Position numbers and translations under genes: made by a program. A DNA stretch of 14,380 bases from NCBI GenBank assembly GCA_017617145.1, contig JAFZWX010000076.1, positions 1 through 14,380 of the forward strand, given 5' to 3'. Shown piece by piece: positions 5,904 to 14,379 of this stretch (its first letter is position 1; each line of letters begins with the position of its first letter). The stretch is from Treponema sp. (GTDB lineage Bacteria; Spirochaetota; Spirochaetia; Treponematales; Treponemataceae). The notes under the pieces are model-generated. The model made no database searches, was not told the DNA's origin, and saw nothing but the letters and a program-made list of their open reading frames with translations.

Positions 5904-6861
5904 TAAGTTTAAGATTTTAAGTTATCTTTTTTTCATTTTCTTTATTAAAGCACAGGGCTTTTGTGAACCATGCGAAGTCAATTTTTCTTTTACACCAGAA
6001 ATCGGTTTTTTAAATGGAACAATTGTTGAAAATGTATGGTATGTTAATACATCATATTCTGATACTACAATAACTTATACACCAACAACAAGAGAGAGCC
6101 GCCTAGACTGGCAATTGGAAAACTCATTTTTCTTTGGTGCTGCATCTGACTTAACTTTTAATAATAAATATGCGGTTTCCTTTTCATTTAAAAATGCAAT
6201 TTCTGGTGATTCGGGAATAATGGAAGATTATGACTGGTTGAATACAAGTAATCCAGATTATTTGTCAAGATATTCAAGACATACTAATTATATAAACACA
6301 TTTACTCAAATTGATTTTTATATAAAAAGATTATTTTATCCTGGTAAAAACAAATTTATTTCAATTGCTCCCTGTTTGGGTTTTGAAACTCAAAATATCA
6401 GTTTTTCTGGTATAGGCGGCTGGCGAACATACGATACCGAAAACTGGGAAAAAATTCCATTTGAAAATAAAAAGGTAATAACATACACACAAGCTTTCAT
6501 AGCACCTTTTGTTTCTGTAATTACTGATTTTAATTTTTTAAATTACTTTGAAACTCTTATTAATATTTCTGCAGTTTATATACACAAATTGAATTGCATT
6601 GATACTCATCACGTAAAATATGGTGGAATTGTATATAATGACAGAATTGAAGATGCATGGAAATTCAATGCCGAACTTGGATTTTTTTATAAAATAAACA
6701 ACAATAATAAACTTGGTTTTAAAGGAAATATAAGTTTTATTCCAGATGCCTACGGATTTACCTACTCTTCGACAACAGCAACAACACCAGACTATACCTC
6801 AATGGGTGGACTCAGCAGATTTCTCTGGTGCTACAGCGTTGCATATGAAATTAAATTCTAA
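5896..6861 (+). CDS. Omptin-family outer-membrane protease (second of a tandem pair)
   Basis: This 321-residue paralogue is closer to OmpT in places. Residues 110-116 (EDYDWLN) hold D111 and D113, followed by NTSNPDYLSRYSRH, which resembles the OmpT loop SSNPGTW...ESRH. CIDTHH holds D236 and H238. RLDW (69-72) and a C-terminal Phe321 are typical of omptin barrels. A signal peptide of about 21 residues probably ends at AQG. Glu45 may be the S1 Glu, but OmpT Asp208 is replaced by Cys234. The OmpT LPS contacts become F163, T165, N167, A200 and E252. The start overlaps the end of the first omptin by 8 nt, with AGGA upstream, so translation is likely coupled. The 3' end overlaps the convergent CNNM gene by 11 nt. 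Processing of host peptides or self surface proteins is possible but untested. Confidence 0.87.
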   Translation: MNNKFKILSYLFFIFFIKAQGFCEPCEVNFSFTPEIGFLNGTIVENVWYVNTSYSDTTITYTPTTRESRLDWQLENSFFFGAASDLTFNNKYAVSFSFKNAISGDSGIMEDYDWLNTSNPDYLSRYSRHTNYINTFTQIDFYIKRLFYPGKNKFISIAPCLGFETQNISFSGIGGWRTYDTENWEKIPFENKKVITYTQAFIAPFVSVITDFNFLNYFETLINISAVYIHKLNCIDTHHVKYGGIVYNDRIEDAWKFNAELGFFYKINNNNKLGFKGNISFIPDAYGFTYSSTTATTPDYTSMGGLSRFLWCYSVAYEIKF

Positions 6862-8119
6862 TTCTTACACTCGTAATTCTACGTTGTGAAATATCTTCAA
6901 CAGTAAACAAAACTTTATTTTTTACAACGACCATTCCAGCTGTCGGCAAATATCCAAACTGTTCTAAAACCCAACCACCTAAAGTATTCATCTCTTCTGA
7001 TTTCAGATTCAAATGCAGAATTGAGTTAACCTCATCTAACTTAAGATCACCCGGAACCACAAAAGTGTTAGCATTAACTAACTTAATTTTTTCTTCGGCA
7101 GGAATATTGTCGTAAGAATTTTCGTCTGTCATGCGGCCAAACACTACACGGATAATATCTTCTATAGTTATAATGCCTGCTGTCTGGCCCTGCTCGTTCA
7201 AAACAACTGCAAATCGGTTTTCGTCTTCGCGAAGTTTTTGCAAAAGTTCAAGTGCACTAAAAGTTCCGGGAACAAAAAGGACATCATCCATCATGCGGCC
7301 TGCATAACCTTCACCCGGGTCGGTATTTTCGTTTCCGTAAAGGACTTTTTTATAATTTATAATTCCAACAACATTTTCAGTTTCGCCTTTATAAACTGTA
7401 AGTGTTGAAAATCCCGATTCCAGAAATTCCTGAACAACTTCATCGTAAGTTGCTGTTGCACTTACCATGCTTACAAACGAACGATGCTTCATGATATCGG
7501 TTGCTTCAAGGTCGTTAAACTTGATGATTTTATTGAGCATGCGGCTTTCGTTTTTTTCTATTGTACCTTCTTTTTCGCCAACATCAATAAGAGTTTTAAG
7601 TTCTTCTTCGGTAATAAGATGTTCACGCGGCTTAATGATTTTTTCTACAAGCCACACTGCACCATGCGAAAGTCGTTCAAATAAAAATACAACCGGAAAG
7701 AAAAGTTTTTCCAGGGCAAAAAGCGGTACTGCACTCGAAAGGCATTTTTTCTCAGGAAAACGTCCGGCAATTGTTTTTGGAATAATCTGGCCAAAGGTTG
7801 TAATAATAAATGCTGTCAAAAGTGTTGGAAGACCTACTCCGCCACCACCAAAGAGTTTTACAACAAGTGCAGTTGCAAGCGCCGAAATAAGTGCATTTAA
7901 AAAGTTAGTTCCAATTAACACTGTAGTTAAAAGACGCGGCATATTATCGTGAAGCTTTGTAACAACGCGTGCTTTCTTTTTACCTTCTTCCTGAATGCGG
8001 CGAAGCTTAATTTTTGAAAGAGAAATATAAGCCGTTTCGGACGAGGTAAAAAATCCTACAAAAAAAATCAAGAGAACAATTACAACAAAGGTGATGATGT
8101 CGAAGAAATCAAGCGTCAT
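6851..8119 (-). CDS. CNNM/CorC-type membrane protein, divergent paralogue (HlyC/CorC family)
   Basis: The 422-residue protein has the family order: a DUF21/CNNM membrane domain (about 1-185), an acidic helical region, a CBS-domain pair (about 205-330) and a C-terminal CorC_HlyC domain. Members are implicated in Mg2+ (or Co2+) efflux. Membrane-domain motifs are TSSETA (25-30), GTN (70-72) and FGQIIPKTIA (109-118). The last is normally GExxPK, with the Glu in the ion site; here it is Gln111, encoded by an unambiguous CAG. The start ATG overlaps the TGA of the upstream paralogue as ATGA. It has a near-perfect Shine-Dalgarno, AAAGGAGGTGG (8124-8134), so strong independent initiation is expected. 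Altered ion specificity, a regulatory partner role or loss of transport are all possible. Confidence 0.88.
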   Translation of the reverse strand: MTLDFFDIITFVVIVLLIFFVGFFTSSETAYISLSKIKLRRIQEEGKKKARVVTKLHDNMPRLLTTVLIGTNFLNALISALATALVVKLFGGGGVGLPTLLTAFIITTFGQIIPKTIAGRFPEKKCLSSAVPLFALEKLFFPVVFLFERLSHGAVWLVEKIIKPREHLITEEELKTLIDVGEKEGTIEKNESRMLNKIIKFNDLEATDIMKHRSFVSMVSATATYDEVVQEFLESGFSTLTVYKGETENVVGIINYKKVLYGNENTDPGEGYAGRMMDDVLFVPGTFSALELLQKLREDENRFAVVLNEQGQTAGIITIEDIIRVVFGRMTDENSYDNIPAEEKIKLVNANTFVVPGDLKLDEVNSILHLNLKSEEMNTLGGWVLEQFGYLPTAGMVVVKNKVLFTVEDISQRRITSVRIRI

Positions 8120-9387
8120 TCTTCCACCTCCTTTGCCTGTTTATATATTCTCATGCGTTCAATTCTGTGTGCCTGAATTTTCTTTACTTCAAAGGTCCAG
8201 CCTTTAAATTCAATCAAATCACCCGTTTGTGGCATGCGGTTTATTTGTTCTGTAAACCAACCGCCTATTGTTTCGTTAATATCAGAATCCAGCGGAATTT
8301 TTAAATCATCCTTGAGCACGCGCAAAAGGACAGAGCCGTTTACTTCAAAATCATGTTTATCTTCTACATTATCAAAATCAAAAACTTTACCGCGCAAAGA
8401 ATCATCACCAGGCATTGCAAAAATCTCGCGTGAAATATCTTTTTCGGTAACAATGCCGTCGGTACCAGAATACTCATCTACAATAATTGCAATTGACTGA
8501 TGATTTTCGAACATGAGCTCCTGTACCTGAGACATTGTTTTTGTACCAAGAATAAAAAGTGGCGGTCGCATAACCTGCTGAAGACTAAAATTCTGAGAAC
8601 AACTTTTGTATTTAATCATATCTTTAAGGTAGATAATACCAATTATGTCATCGATAGATTTTCTACATACAGGAAATCTGGTATGACCAAGTCGTTGCGA
8701 AAGTTCAATAATATCACGATAAGTTGCTGTTGATGGAACAACCTTTATTCTTGTTCTTGGAACCATTATGTCTTCAGCCTGCAAATCTGAAAACTTAAAA
8801 ATCTGATTCATAAAACGGTTTTCATCTTCTTCGATAATTCCCGACTCAGAGCTCATTTCAAAAAAAGTTTTGATTTCTTCTTCGGTATACGATTTTTTAT
8901 GTTTGTCGGATTTTATTCCAAAAAGACGGAGCATAACTTGTGCAAAAGCTGTAATTACAAAAACAAGCGGATGCATGAGCTTTACAAAAACATTAACAAA
9001 ACCACTAAGACCATAAGCAATAGGGTCCGGGCAGCGTGTTGCAATTGTTTTTGGAGTAATCTCGCCGAATATAAGCAGAAGTATTGTTGCTGTAAAAGTA
9101 GCAATTGTAACGCCCTTCTGACCAAAAAGTGAAAGTGCAATTGAAGTCAAAATTGCCGAAAGAAAAATATTTACAAGGTCGTTTGAAATAAGGATTGTAT
9201 TTATAAGATGCTCTTTTTTATCAAGAAGTTTACCTACACGAATTGCACGCTTATCTTTATTTTTTCTGAGTATTCGAAGGCGCAGCTTGTTCATTCCCAA
9301 AAAAGCACTTTCCGAAATTGAAAAAAGCATGGAAAGCACAATCAGAGAAAAAGCAATTATAAAAAAATACGAGGGTATATCGTCCAA
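8116..9387 (-). CDS. CNNM/CorC-type magnesium exporter family protein
   Basis: The 423-residue protein has the canonical layout: CNNM/DUF21 membrane domain (1 to about 190), CBS pair (about 205-330, opening with EDIMVPRTRI) and CorC_HlyC domain (about 345-415, with FEVNGS and TIGGWFTEQ). The ion-site motifs look intact: SISESAF (23-29), ISND (67-70) and FGEITPKTIA (107-116) with E109. Family members export Mg2+ or respond to adenine nucleotides through the CBS pair. The start is a TTG at 9385-9387 with AAAGGA 5 nt before it, overlapping the stop codon of the upstream lipoprotein gene. No upstream ATG competes. It is the third gene of the purL operon and is translationally linked to the next CNNM gene. 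Confidence 0.9.
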   Translation of the reverse strand: MDDIPSYFFIIAFSLIVLSMLFSISESAFLGMNKLRLRILRKNKDKRAIRVGKLLDKKEHLINTILISNDLVNIFLSAILTSIALSLFGQKGVTIATFTATILLLIFGEITPKTIATRCPDPIAYGLSGFVNVFVKLMHPLVFVITAFAQVMLRLFGIKSDKHKKSYTEEEIKTFFEMSSESGIIEEDENRFMNQIFKFSDLQAEDIMVPRTRIKVVPSTATYRDIIELSQRLGHTRFPVCRKSIDDIIGIIYLKDMIKYKSCSQNFSLQQVMRPPLFILGTKTMSQVQELMFENHQSIAIIVDEYSGTDGIVTEKDISREIFAMPGDDSLRGKVFDFDNVEDKHDFEVNGSVLLRVLKDDLKIPLDSDINETIGGWFTEQINRMPQTGDLIEFKGWTFEVKKIQAHRIERMRIYKQAKEVEE

Positions 9388-9397
9388 AGCTTATCCT

Positions 9398-10342
9398 TTA
9401 TTCCTGGCTTTCGTCGTATTCGGCTGATTTTTCGGCAACAGTTTCAAAATAAGCAATTGCATCTTTTATTGCAGGAGCCTTTGCAGAATGTGGAGCGAGG
9501 TCGTAAGCTGTCTGCATATACTCAATAATTCCTTCGTAGTCTGTAGAACCGCTTGCTGTTACAAGATATGCTGCAGTATAAAAGCATTCCTGTTTTTCTT
9601 CATCTTTAAGGAATTCGTTGTTTGCAGCAGTAAGATATTGTTTTACGGCTTCTTCAACATCACCTTTAGAATATGCAAACATAGACTGAGCCTGTGCCTG
9701 TGCAAGAATAAATTTTCCAACAAGTCCTGTTTCGTTTGTTTTATCAAGGTTGATTGCAGTCTGGACAAGTGGAAGCAGGAAGGTTCTATAGGTTTGATCT
9801 GTTGCCATAAAGATTCCATCTATTGCTTCAACCTTTTCAAGAGCGGAACCTTTTTTTGTCTGGACAACAAGTTTATTAAAACGATCAAGTTCACTTGTAT
9901 AGGAATTAAGCTTGTTTTCTAACAATGATTTATCGGAAAAATCATCACATTCAATTTCTGTAACTACATATCCTTCTTTTGTACATAAGAAAGCAGCAGG
10001 CATTTTACTAACACCTAATAAAATTGCCAACTGATAATTTTTCTGCATAATTGTTGTATAAGTATTTGCAAGCTGCTGCTGTTCAGAAGTTGCTCCATCG
10101 GGCGCAGACATTTTCTGATATGCATTCTGTGAAAAGTCTGCATGAAAAACAGTATATTTTGAAGGAATTGAAACAATTTCACCATCCTGGGTAAAAGCAA
10201 TTAGTAATGGTTGATTACTTTTTCCGGCAGCAGTCAAGGCTTCATCATAATCAATAAAACAACCGCAGTCATCCTTTAAGGCTTTGTTTCCGCAGGAAAT
10301 GAGAAGTGCACAGAGAGAAAGAGCAAAGAGCAGTTTTTTCAT
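9398..10342 (-). CDS. Thioredoxin-fold lipoprotein lacking CXXC, with helical repeat C-terminus
   Basis: A 314-residue protein with signal peptide MKKLLFALSLCALLISC, lipobox LLISC and acylated Cys17. Residues about 28-150 look like a thioredoxin fold: DYDEALTAAGKSNQPLLIAFT is the usual first helix and strand, and SKMPAAFLCTKEGYVV carries the cis-Pro (P115). The redox CXXC expected after LLIAFT is absent (QDGEIVSIPSK), so disulfide chemistry is unlikely. Residues about 160-305 are helical with TPR-like spacing (AAYLVTASGSTDYEGIIEYM...AYDLAP). An anchored periplasmic binding or scaffold role is the best inference. The gene begins 2 nt after the purL stop, with its AAGGAT inside the end of purL, and ends 10 nt before the first CNNM gene. 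Confidence 0.75.
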   Translation of the reverse strand: MKKLLFALSLCALLISCGNKALKDDCGCFIDYDEALTAAGKSNQPLLIAFTQDGEIVSIPSKYTVFHADFSQNAYQKMSAPDGATSEQQQLANTYTTIMQKNYQLAILLGVSKMPAAFLCTKEGYVVTEIECDDFSDKSLLENKLNSYTSELDRFNKLVVQTKKGSALEKVEAIDGIFMATDQTYRTFLLPLVQTAINLDKTNETGLVGKFILAQAQAQSMFAYSKGDVEEAVKQYLTAANNEFLKDEEKQECFYTAAYLVTASGSTDYEGIIEYMQTAYDLAPHSAKAPAIKDAIAYFETVAEKSAEYDESQE

Positions 10343-10344
10343 TA

Positions 10345-13300
10345 TTAATCCTTAAAGTATGAAACACCGGCAGCGAAGATGTTTTCGCAGGTTGTTTCGT
10401 TTTCGTTTGTAAGAGGATTTCCTCCAACGTTCTTGAACAAGTCCATGCTTGCACCGTTCATTGCCATGCCAACACCGCGTTCAGAGTGGCCCATCTTTCC
10501 AAGTACGTGTCCGTCCGGCGAAGTAATTCCTTCAATTGCAAAAGCAGAACCATTTGGATTATCTGGCTCGGTAATTGCAGGACGACCAAACTCGTCTACA
10601 TACTGTGTGAATACCTGACCATTTTCGAACAGGCGTTTTGCAGTTGCTTCGTCACATACAAAGCGGCCTTCACCGTGGCTGATTGCAATAAGGTGATTTC
10701 TTGAATCTACAACGCTTGGATGCATTGCCCATGGCGAAGTTGCAGAAACAATGCGTGTTCGTACAATACGGCTGATGTGGCGGCCAATTCTGTTATATGT
10801 AAGGGTCGGCATATCCGGAGTCATATCGCGGATATCTCCATACACTGCAAGACCAGTTTTTACAAGTGCCTGGAAGCCGTTACAAATACCAATTACAAGA
10901 CCGTCGCGCTTTTTAAGAAGGTTCATAACTTCGTCGCTGATGTTTCCGGCCTTCAAAACGTTTGCAATGAATTTTGCAGAACCGTCAGGCTCGTCACCAG
11001 CAGAGAATCCACCGCTAAGGGCAAGAATCTGAGTATCACGGAGTTCTTTTGCAAGCTGTTCAAGCGATTCGTTGAGCATATCCTGAGTTTTATTTCTGAG
11101 TACTAAAACTTTTGTATCTGCGCCGGCAAGATTAAATGCACGCATCATATCAATTTCGCAGTTTGTACCAGGGAATACCGGCAGCAATACTTTTGGATGA
11201 GACTTAGCCTGAACAAAAGCAGGAGCCTTACGAACATCACTCAAAGACGGATGTACACTTGTTGCCCATTCAGGAAGCTCCGGCTGAACTTCGGCACCAC
11301 TAACGCGTGGGAATACTTCCTTAAGTTTGTCTTCCCAGTTGTCAACACAATCATAAAGACTGATTGAAACTTCTGGGTTTGTAACTCCGGCCAAAGTTGC
11401 ATTTCTTACAACGATTCTTGGTTCGTCAATTGTTGCACCAAGCTGTGTCAAAGTACCAGCGGCAAAACCTGCCTTTTCGATATCTGAAACATAAGCGCTT
11501 GGAACTTCAAGAATGATGTTTCCGTAGGTTGGAAGGAAGAGACCGCGGATATTATTTGCCGGCCCTTCGACAGGCTCAGGGACCGCACTCTTGCCAGGGA
11601 CCGTGGCGAGATCAATTCTGGCGCCGACCATATTTCCCATAGACATTTTGGTAACTGCTTCGGCAATACCGCCAGGTCCTACAGGGTACATAGAGCTTAT
11701 ATAGCCCTGTTTGTTGAGTTCGTAAATAATATCGCTGTTTTTAAGGAAGGTTTCGTAATCTGGTTCAAGCAAATCAGAATATGGAACACTTACCATAAAG
11801 ATTCTGTTTCCGTAAACTTTAAATGCACCGCTTGTTACATTTTTTACATCATCATGATTTACAGCAAAGCTTACGAGTGTATGAGGAACATTGATATCTT
11901 CAAAAGTTCCGCTCATTGAGTCCTTACCACCGATTGAAGCACATCCGGCTTCTACCTGAGCATCAATAGAACCAAGCAAAGCAGCTGCAGGATAACCCCA
12001 GGTCTTTTCGCTTACTGCACGACCAAAGAATTCCTGGAAGCTCAAGCGGCTTGTTCTTGCCTTACCACCCAAACAGGTAATCTTTGCAAGAGAGCTCAGA
12101 ACGGCAGTTTTTGCACCATGCCAAGGAGACCACTGACCAACACGAGGATCAAAACCGTAAGCCATAATACTTGCAGTGCTTGTTTCGCGCGGAGTCATTA
12201 CAGGAATCTTTGCAGCCATACCGGCTTCAGGAGTATTCTGATACTTTCCGCCATAAGGGAAAAGAACAGTACTAGCACCAATAGAACCGTCAAAGCGTTC
12301 TCCAAGTCCACGCTGAGAACAGCAGGCAAGATCATTCATATTTTTAAGCCATGCATCGCGCAGGTGATTTTCTACGCAGCCTTCGCATTTAACAGGTTTG
12401 TCCAGTTCTGCAGCAACGCTTTCCAAAGGATTAAGGAGCGGTGATTTTGCAGGTTCAGCAGGCTGTTCAATAAGAGCAGTTGCTTCGTGGTGTGCACCGG
12501 CAGCATCAAGGAATTCGCGTCCAATATCAACAATAGTTTTACCGCGCCATTTCATAACAAGGCGGTTTGTATCTGTAACTTCGGCAACAACAACAGCGTT
12601 CAGGTTTTCGTTAGCGGCTGCTGCAATAAAGCGGTCAACATCAGCTTTGCGTACAACAACAGCCATACGTTCCTGGCTTTCTGAAATTGCAAGCTCTGTA
12701 CCGTTTAAGCCGTCGTACTTTTTTGGAACCTTATCAAGGTCAATTTCAAGACCAGGGGCAAGTTCTCCAATTGCAACGCTAACACCACCTGCACCAAAGT
12801 CGTTACAGCGGCGGATCATCAGGCTAACGTCTTTATTGCGGAACAGGCGCTGAATCTTACGCTCTTCTACTGCATTACCCTTCTGGACTTCGGCAGCAGC
12901 AGTTGTAACAGATTTAACTGTGTGAACCTTGCTGGAACCTGTAGCTCCACCAATACCGTCGCGGCCAGTTCCACCACCAAGCAAGATAATAATGTCGCCC
13001 GGTTCAGGTCGTTCGCGGATAACTGTATCAACAGGAGCGGCAGCAATTACAGCACCAAGCTCCATTCGTTTTGCGGCATAACCAGGATGATAGATTTCTT
13101 CTACCTGACCTGTTGTAAGACCAATCTGGTTTCCATAGCTTGCAAAACCCTGTGCTGCTTCACGGCAAAGTTTAATCTGAGGAAGCTTACCCTTCATAGT
13201 TGCACTAAGCGGAACAGTCGGGTCTGCAGCACCTGTAATACGCATAGACTGGTAAACCCAGCTGCGGCCAGAAAGCGGGTCACGGATTGCACCGCCAAGA

Positions 13301-14379
13301 CAAGTTGCGGCGCCACCAAAAGGTTCAATTTCGGTAGGATGGTTATGAGTTTCGTTTTTGAACATCATAAGCCAGCGTTCAGTAGCCTTAGGATCGTCGG
13401 CAGCGAGAGGCTTTCCCTTTTCGTCTGCAGTATAATGTACGTCTATATAAACAGAACATGCGTTGTTTTCTTCCGAAACTTCCATATCTTCAAGCATGCC
13501 GTGCTTTTTAAGATACTTCATTCCAATTACAGCCATATCCATTAAGCAAACAGGCTTATCGGTGCGGCCGGCATACATTTCGGTACGCATGTTATTGTAG
13601 TTTTCAAGTGATTTTTTGAACAAAGGAGCGTATGGACCGTCTTCAATCTTAATGTCTTTAAGTTCAGTAAGGAAGGTTGTGTGGCGGCAGTGGTCAGACC
13701 AGTAAGTATCGAGTACACGGATTTCTGTTTCAACAGGGTCGCGTCCTTCACCTTTAAAATAATCCTGCAAAAATTTAATGTCTGCATGATCCATTGCAAG
13801 GCCCATTTTGTTGCGGTAGGCTTCCAGCGCATCATCATCCATTTTAATAAAGCCTTCAACCACAGGAATATCAGCAGGATTTTCTGCAGTCATCTGCAAG
13901 GTTTTTGGCTTTTTGTCGTCAGTAAGACGAGAATCAACAGGGTTTATAAGATAGTTTTTGATTTTTTCAATTTCTTTATCAGAAACTTTTCCGTCCAGAA
14001 GAACAATTTTTGCACAGCGAACAACAGGAGGTTCAGAATTAACCTTTACATTTTTAAGACCTGCTCGCAGCAAAGAAATACACTGCTCTGCACTATCGGC
14101 ACGCTGGTCGTACTGTCCCGGAAGATATTCCCAGATAATTTGGGCCGCACTCTTATGTTTTGGAAGCTTTTCTGTAAAAACAAAATCACTCTGCGGCTCA
14201 GAGAAAATGCGTGTGGCAGCAATTTTAGCAACCTCATCACTAACATTTTCAATGTCGTAGCGGTTAAAATAACGAACCCCAGTTACACCAGAAATTCCCA
14301 AAAATCCATTAATCTGTGCTAAATAGCTCTTTGCCTCGTTTTCAAAGCCCGGGCGGCGTTCTACATATAAACGGTACAT
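10345..14379 (-). CDS. purL: Phosphoribosylformylglycinamidine synthase, single-chain
   Basis: This 1344-residue enzyme makes FGAM from FGAR, glutamine and ATP in de novo purine synthesis. It is the long fused form (about 1295 residues in enterobacteria). In order it has an N-terminal PurS-like domain, the linker with YWSDHCRHTTF (about 224-234), two AIRS-type halves containing FKNETHNHPTEIEPFGGAAT and GGKDSMSGTFED, and a C-terminal glutamine amidotransferase from about 1065 (VFPGTNCEID). The amidotransferase nucleophile is C1166 in GICNGFQ; H1298 and E1300 in GHSERG complete the triad. The ATG is one base from the window edge, so its promoter is not seen. An insertion in a loop of the second half (TVPGKSAVPEPVEGPANN, about 927-944) comes from a REP-like repeat read in frame. 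purL leads the operon. Confidence 0.96.
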   Translation of the reverse strand: MYRLYVERRPGFENEAKSYLAQINGFLGISGVTGVRYFNRYDIENVSDEVAKIAATRIFSEPQSDFVFTEKLPKHKSAAQIIWEYLPGQYDQRADSAEQCISLLRAGLKNVKVNSEPPVVRCAKIVLLDGKVSDKEIEKIKNYLINPVDSRLTDDKKPKTLQMTAENPADIPVVEGFIKMDDDALEAYRNKMGLAMDHADIKFLQDYFKGEGRDPVETEIRVLDTYWSDHCRHTTFLTELKDIKIEDGPYAPLFKKSLENYNNMRTEMYAGRTDKPVCLMDMAVIGMKYLKKHGMLEDMEVSEENNACSVYIDVHYTADEKGKPLAADDPKATERWLMMFKNETHNHPTEIEPFGGAATCLGGAIRDPLSGRSWVYQSMRITGAADPTVPLSATMKGKLPQIKLCREAAQGFASYGNQIGLTTGQVEEIYHPGYAAKRMELGAVIAAAPVDTVIRERPEPGDIIILLGGGTGRDGIGGATGSSKVHTVKSVTTAAAEVQKGNAVEERKIQRLFRNKDVSLMIRRCNDFGAGGVSVAIGELAPGLEIDLDKVPKKYDGLNGTELAISESQERMAVVVRKADVDRFIAAAANENLNAVVVAEVTDTNRLVMKWRGKTIVDIGREFLDAAGAHHEATALIEQPAEPAKSPLLNPLESVAAELDKPVKCEGCVENHLRDAWLKNMNDLACCSQRGLGERFDGSIGASTVLFPYGGKYQNTPEAGMAAKIPVMTPRETSTASIMAYGFDPRVGQWSPWHGAKTAVLSSLAKITCLGGKARTSRLSFQEFFGRAVSEKTWGYPAAALLGSIDAQVEAGCASIGGKDSMSGTFEDINVPHTLVSFAVNHDDVKNVTSGAFKVYGNRIFMVSVPYSDLLEPDYETFLKNSDIIYELNKQGYISSMYPVGPGGIAEAVTKMSMGNMVGARIDLATVPGKSAVPEPVEGPANNIRGLFLPTYGNIILEVPSAYVSDIEKAGFAAGTLTQLGATIDEPRIVVRNATLAGVTNPEVSISLYDCVDNWEDKLKEVFPRVSGAEVQPELPEWATSVHPSLSDVRKAPAFVQAKSHPKVLLPVFPGTNCEIDMMRAFNLAGADTKVLVLRNKTQDMLNESLEQLAKELRDTQILALSGGFSAGDEPDGSAKFIANVLKAGNISDEVMNLLKKRDGLVIGICNGFQALVKTGLAVYGDIRDMTPDMPTLTYNRIGRHISRIVRTRIVSATSPWAMHPSVVDSRNHLIAISHGEGRFVCDEATAKRLFENGQVFTQYVDEFGRPAITEPDNPNGSAFAIEGITSPDGHVLGKMGHSERGVGMAMNGASMDLFKNVGGNPLTNENETTCENIFAAGVSYFKD
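11561..11603. repeat. REP-like repeat inserted in frame in purL
   Basis: Positions 11561-11586 are identical over 26 nt to the reverse complement of 190-215. On the coding strand they read as A932 to P940 (AVPEPVEGP). A 9-nt direct repeat, CGGTCCCTG on the minus strand, occurs at 11577-11585 and 11595-11603, 18 nt apart, so the insertion or its edge has been partly duplicated. The reading frame is kept and the segment lies between conserved strands, so PurL is probably functional. Confidence 0.75.

Noticed and set aside
7467..7952. Plus-strand frame opposite the second CNNM gene
   Set aside because: It lies wholly antisense to a clear CNNM coding sequence and has no recognisable protein features. 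The same applies to the antisense frames across purL.
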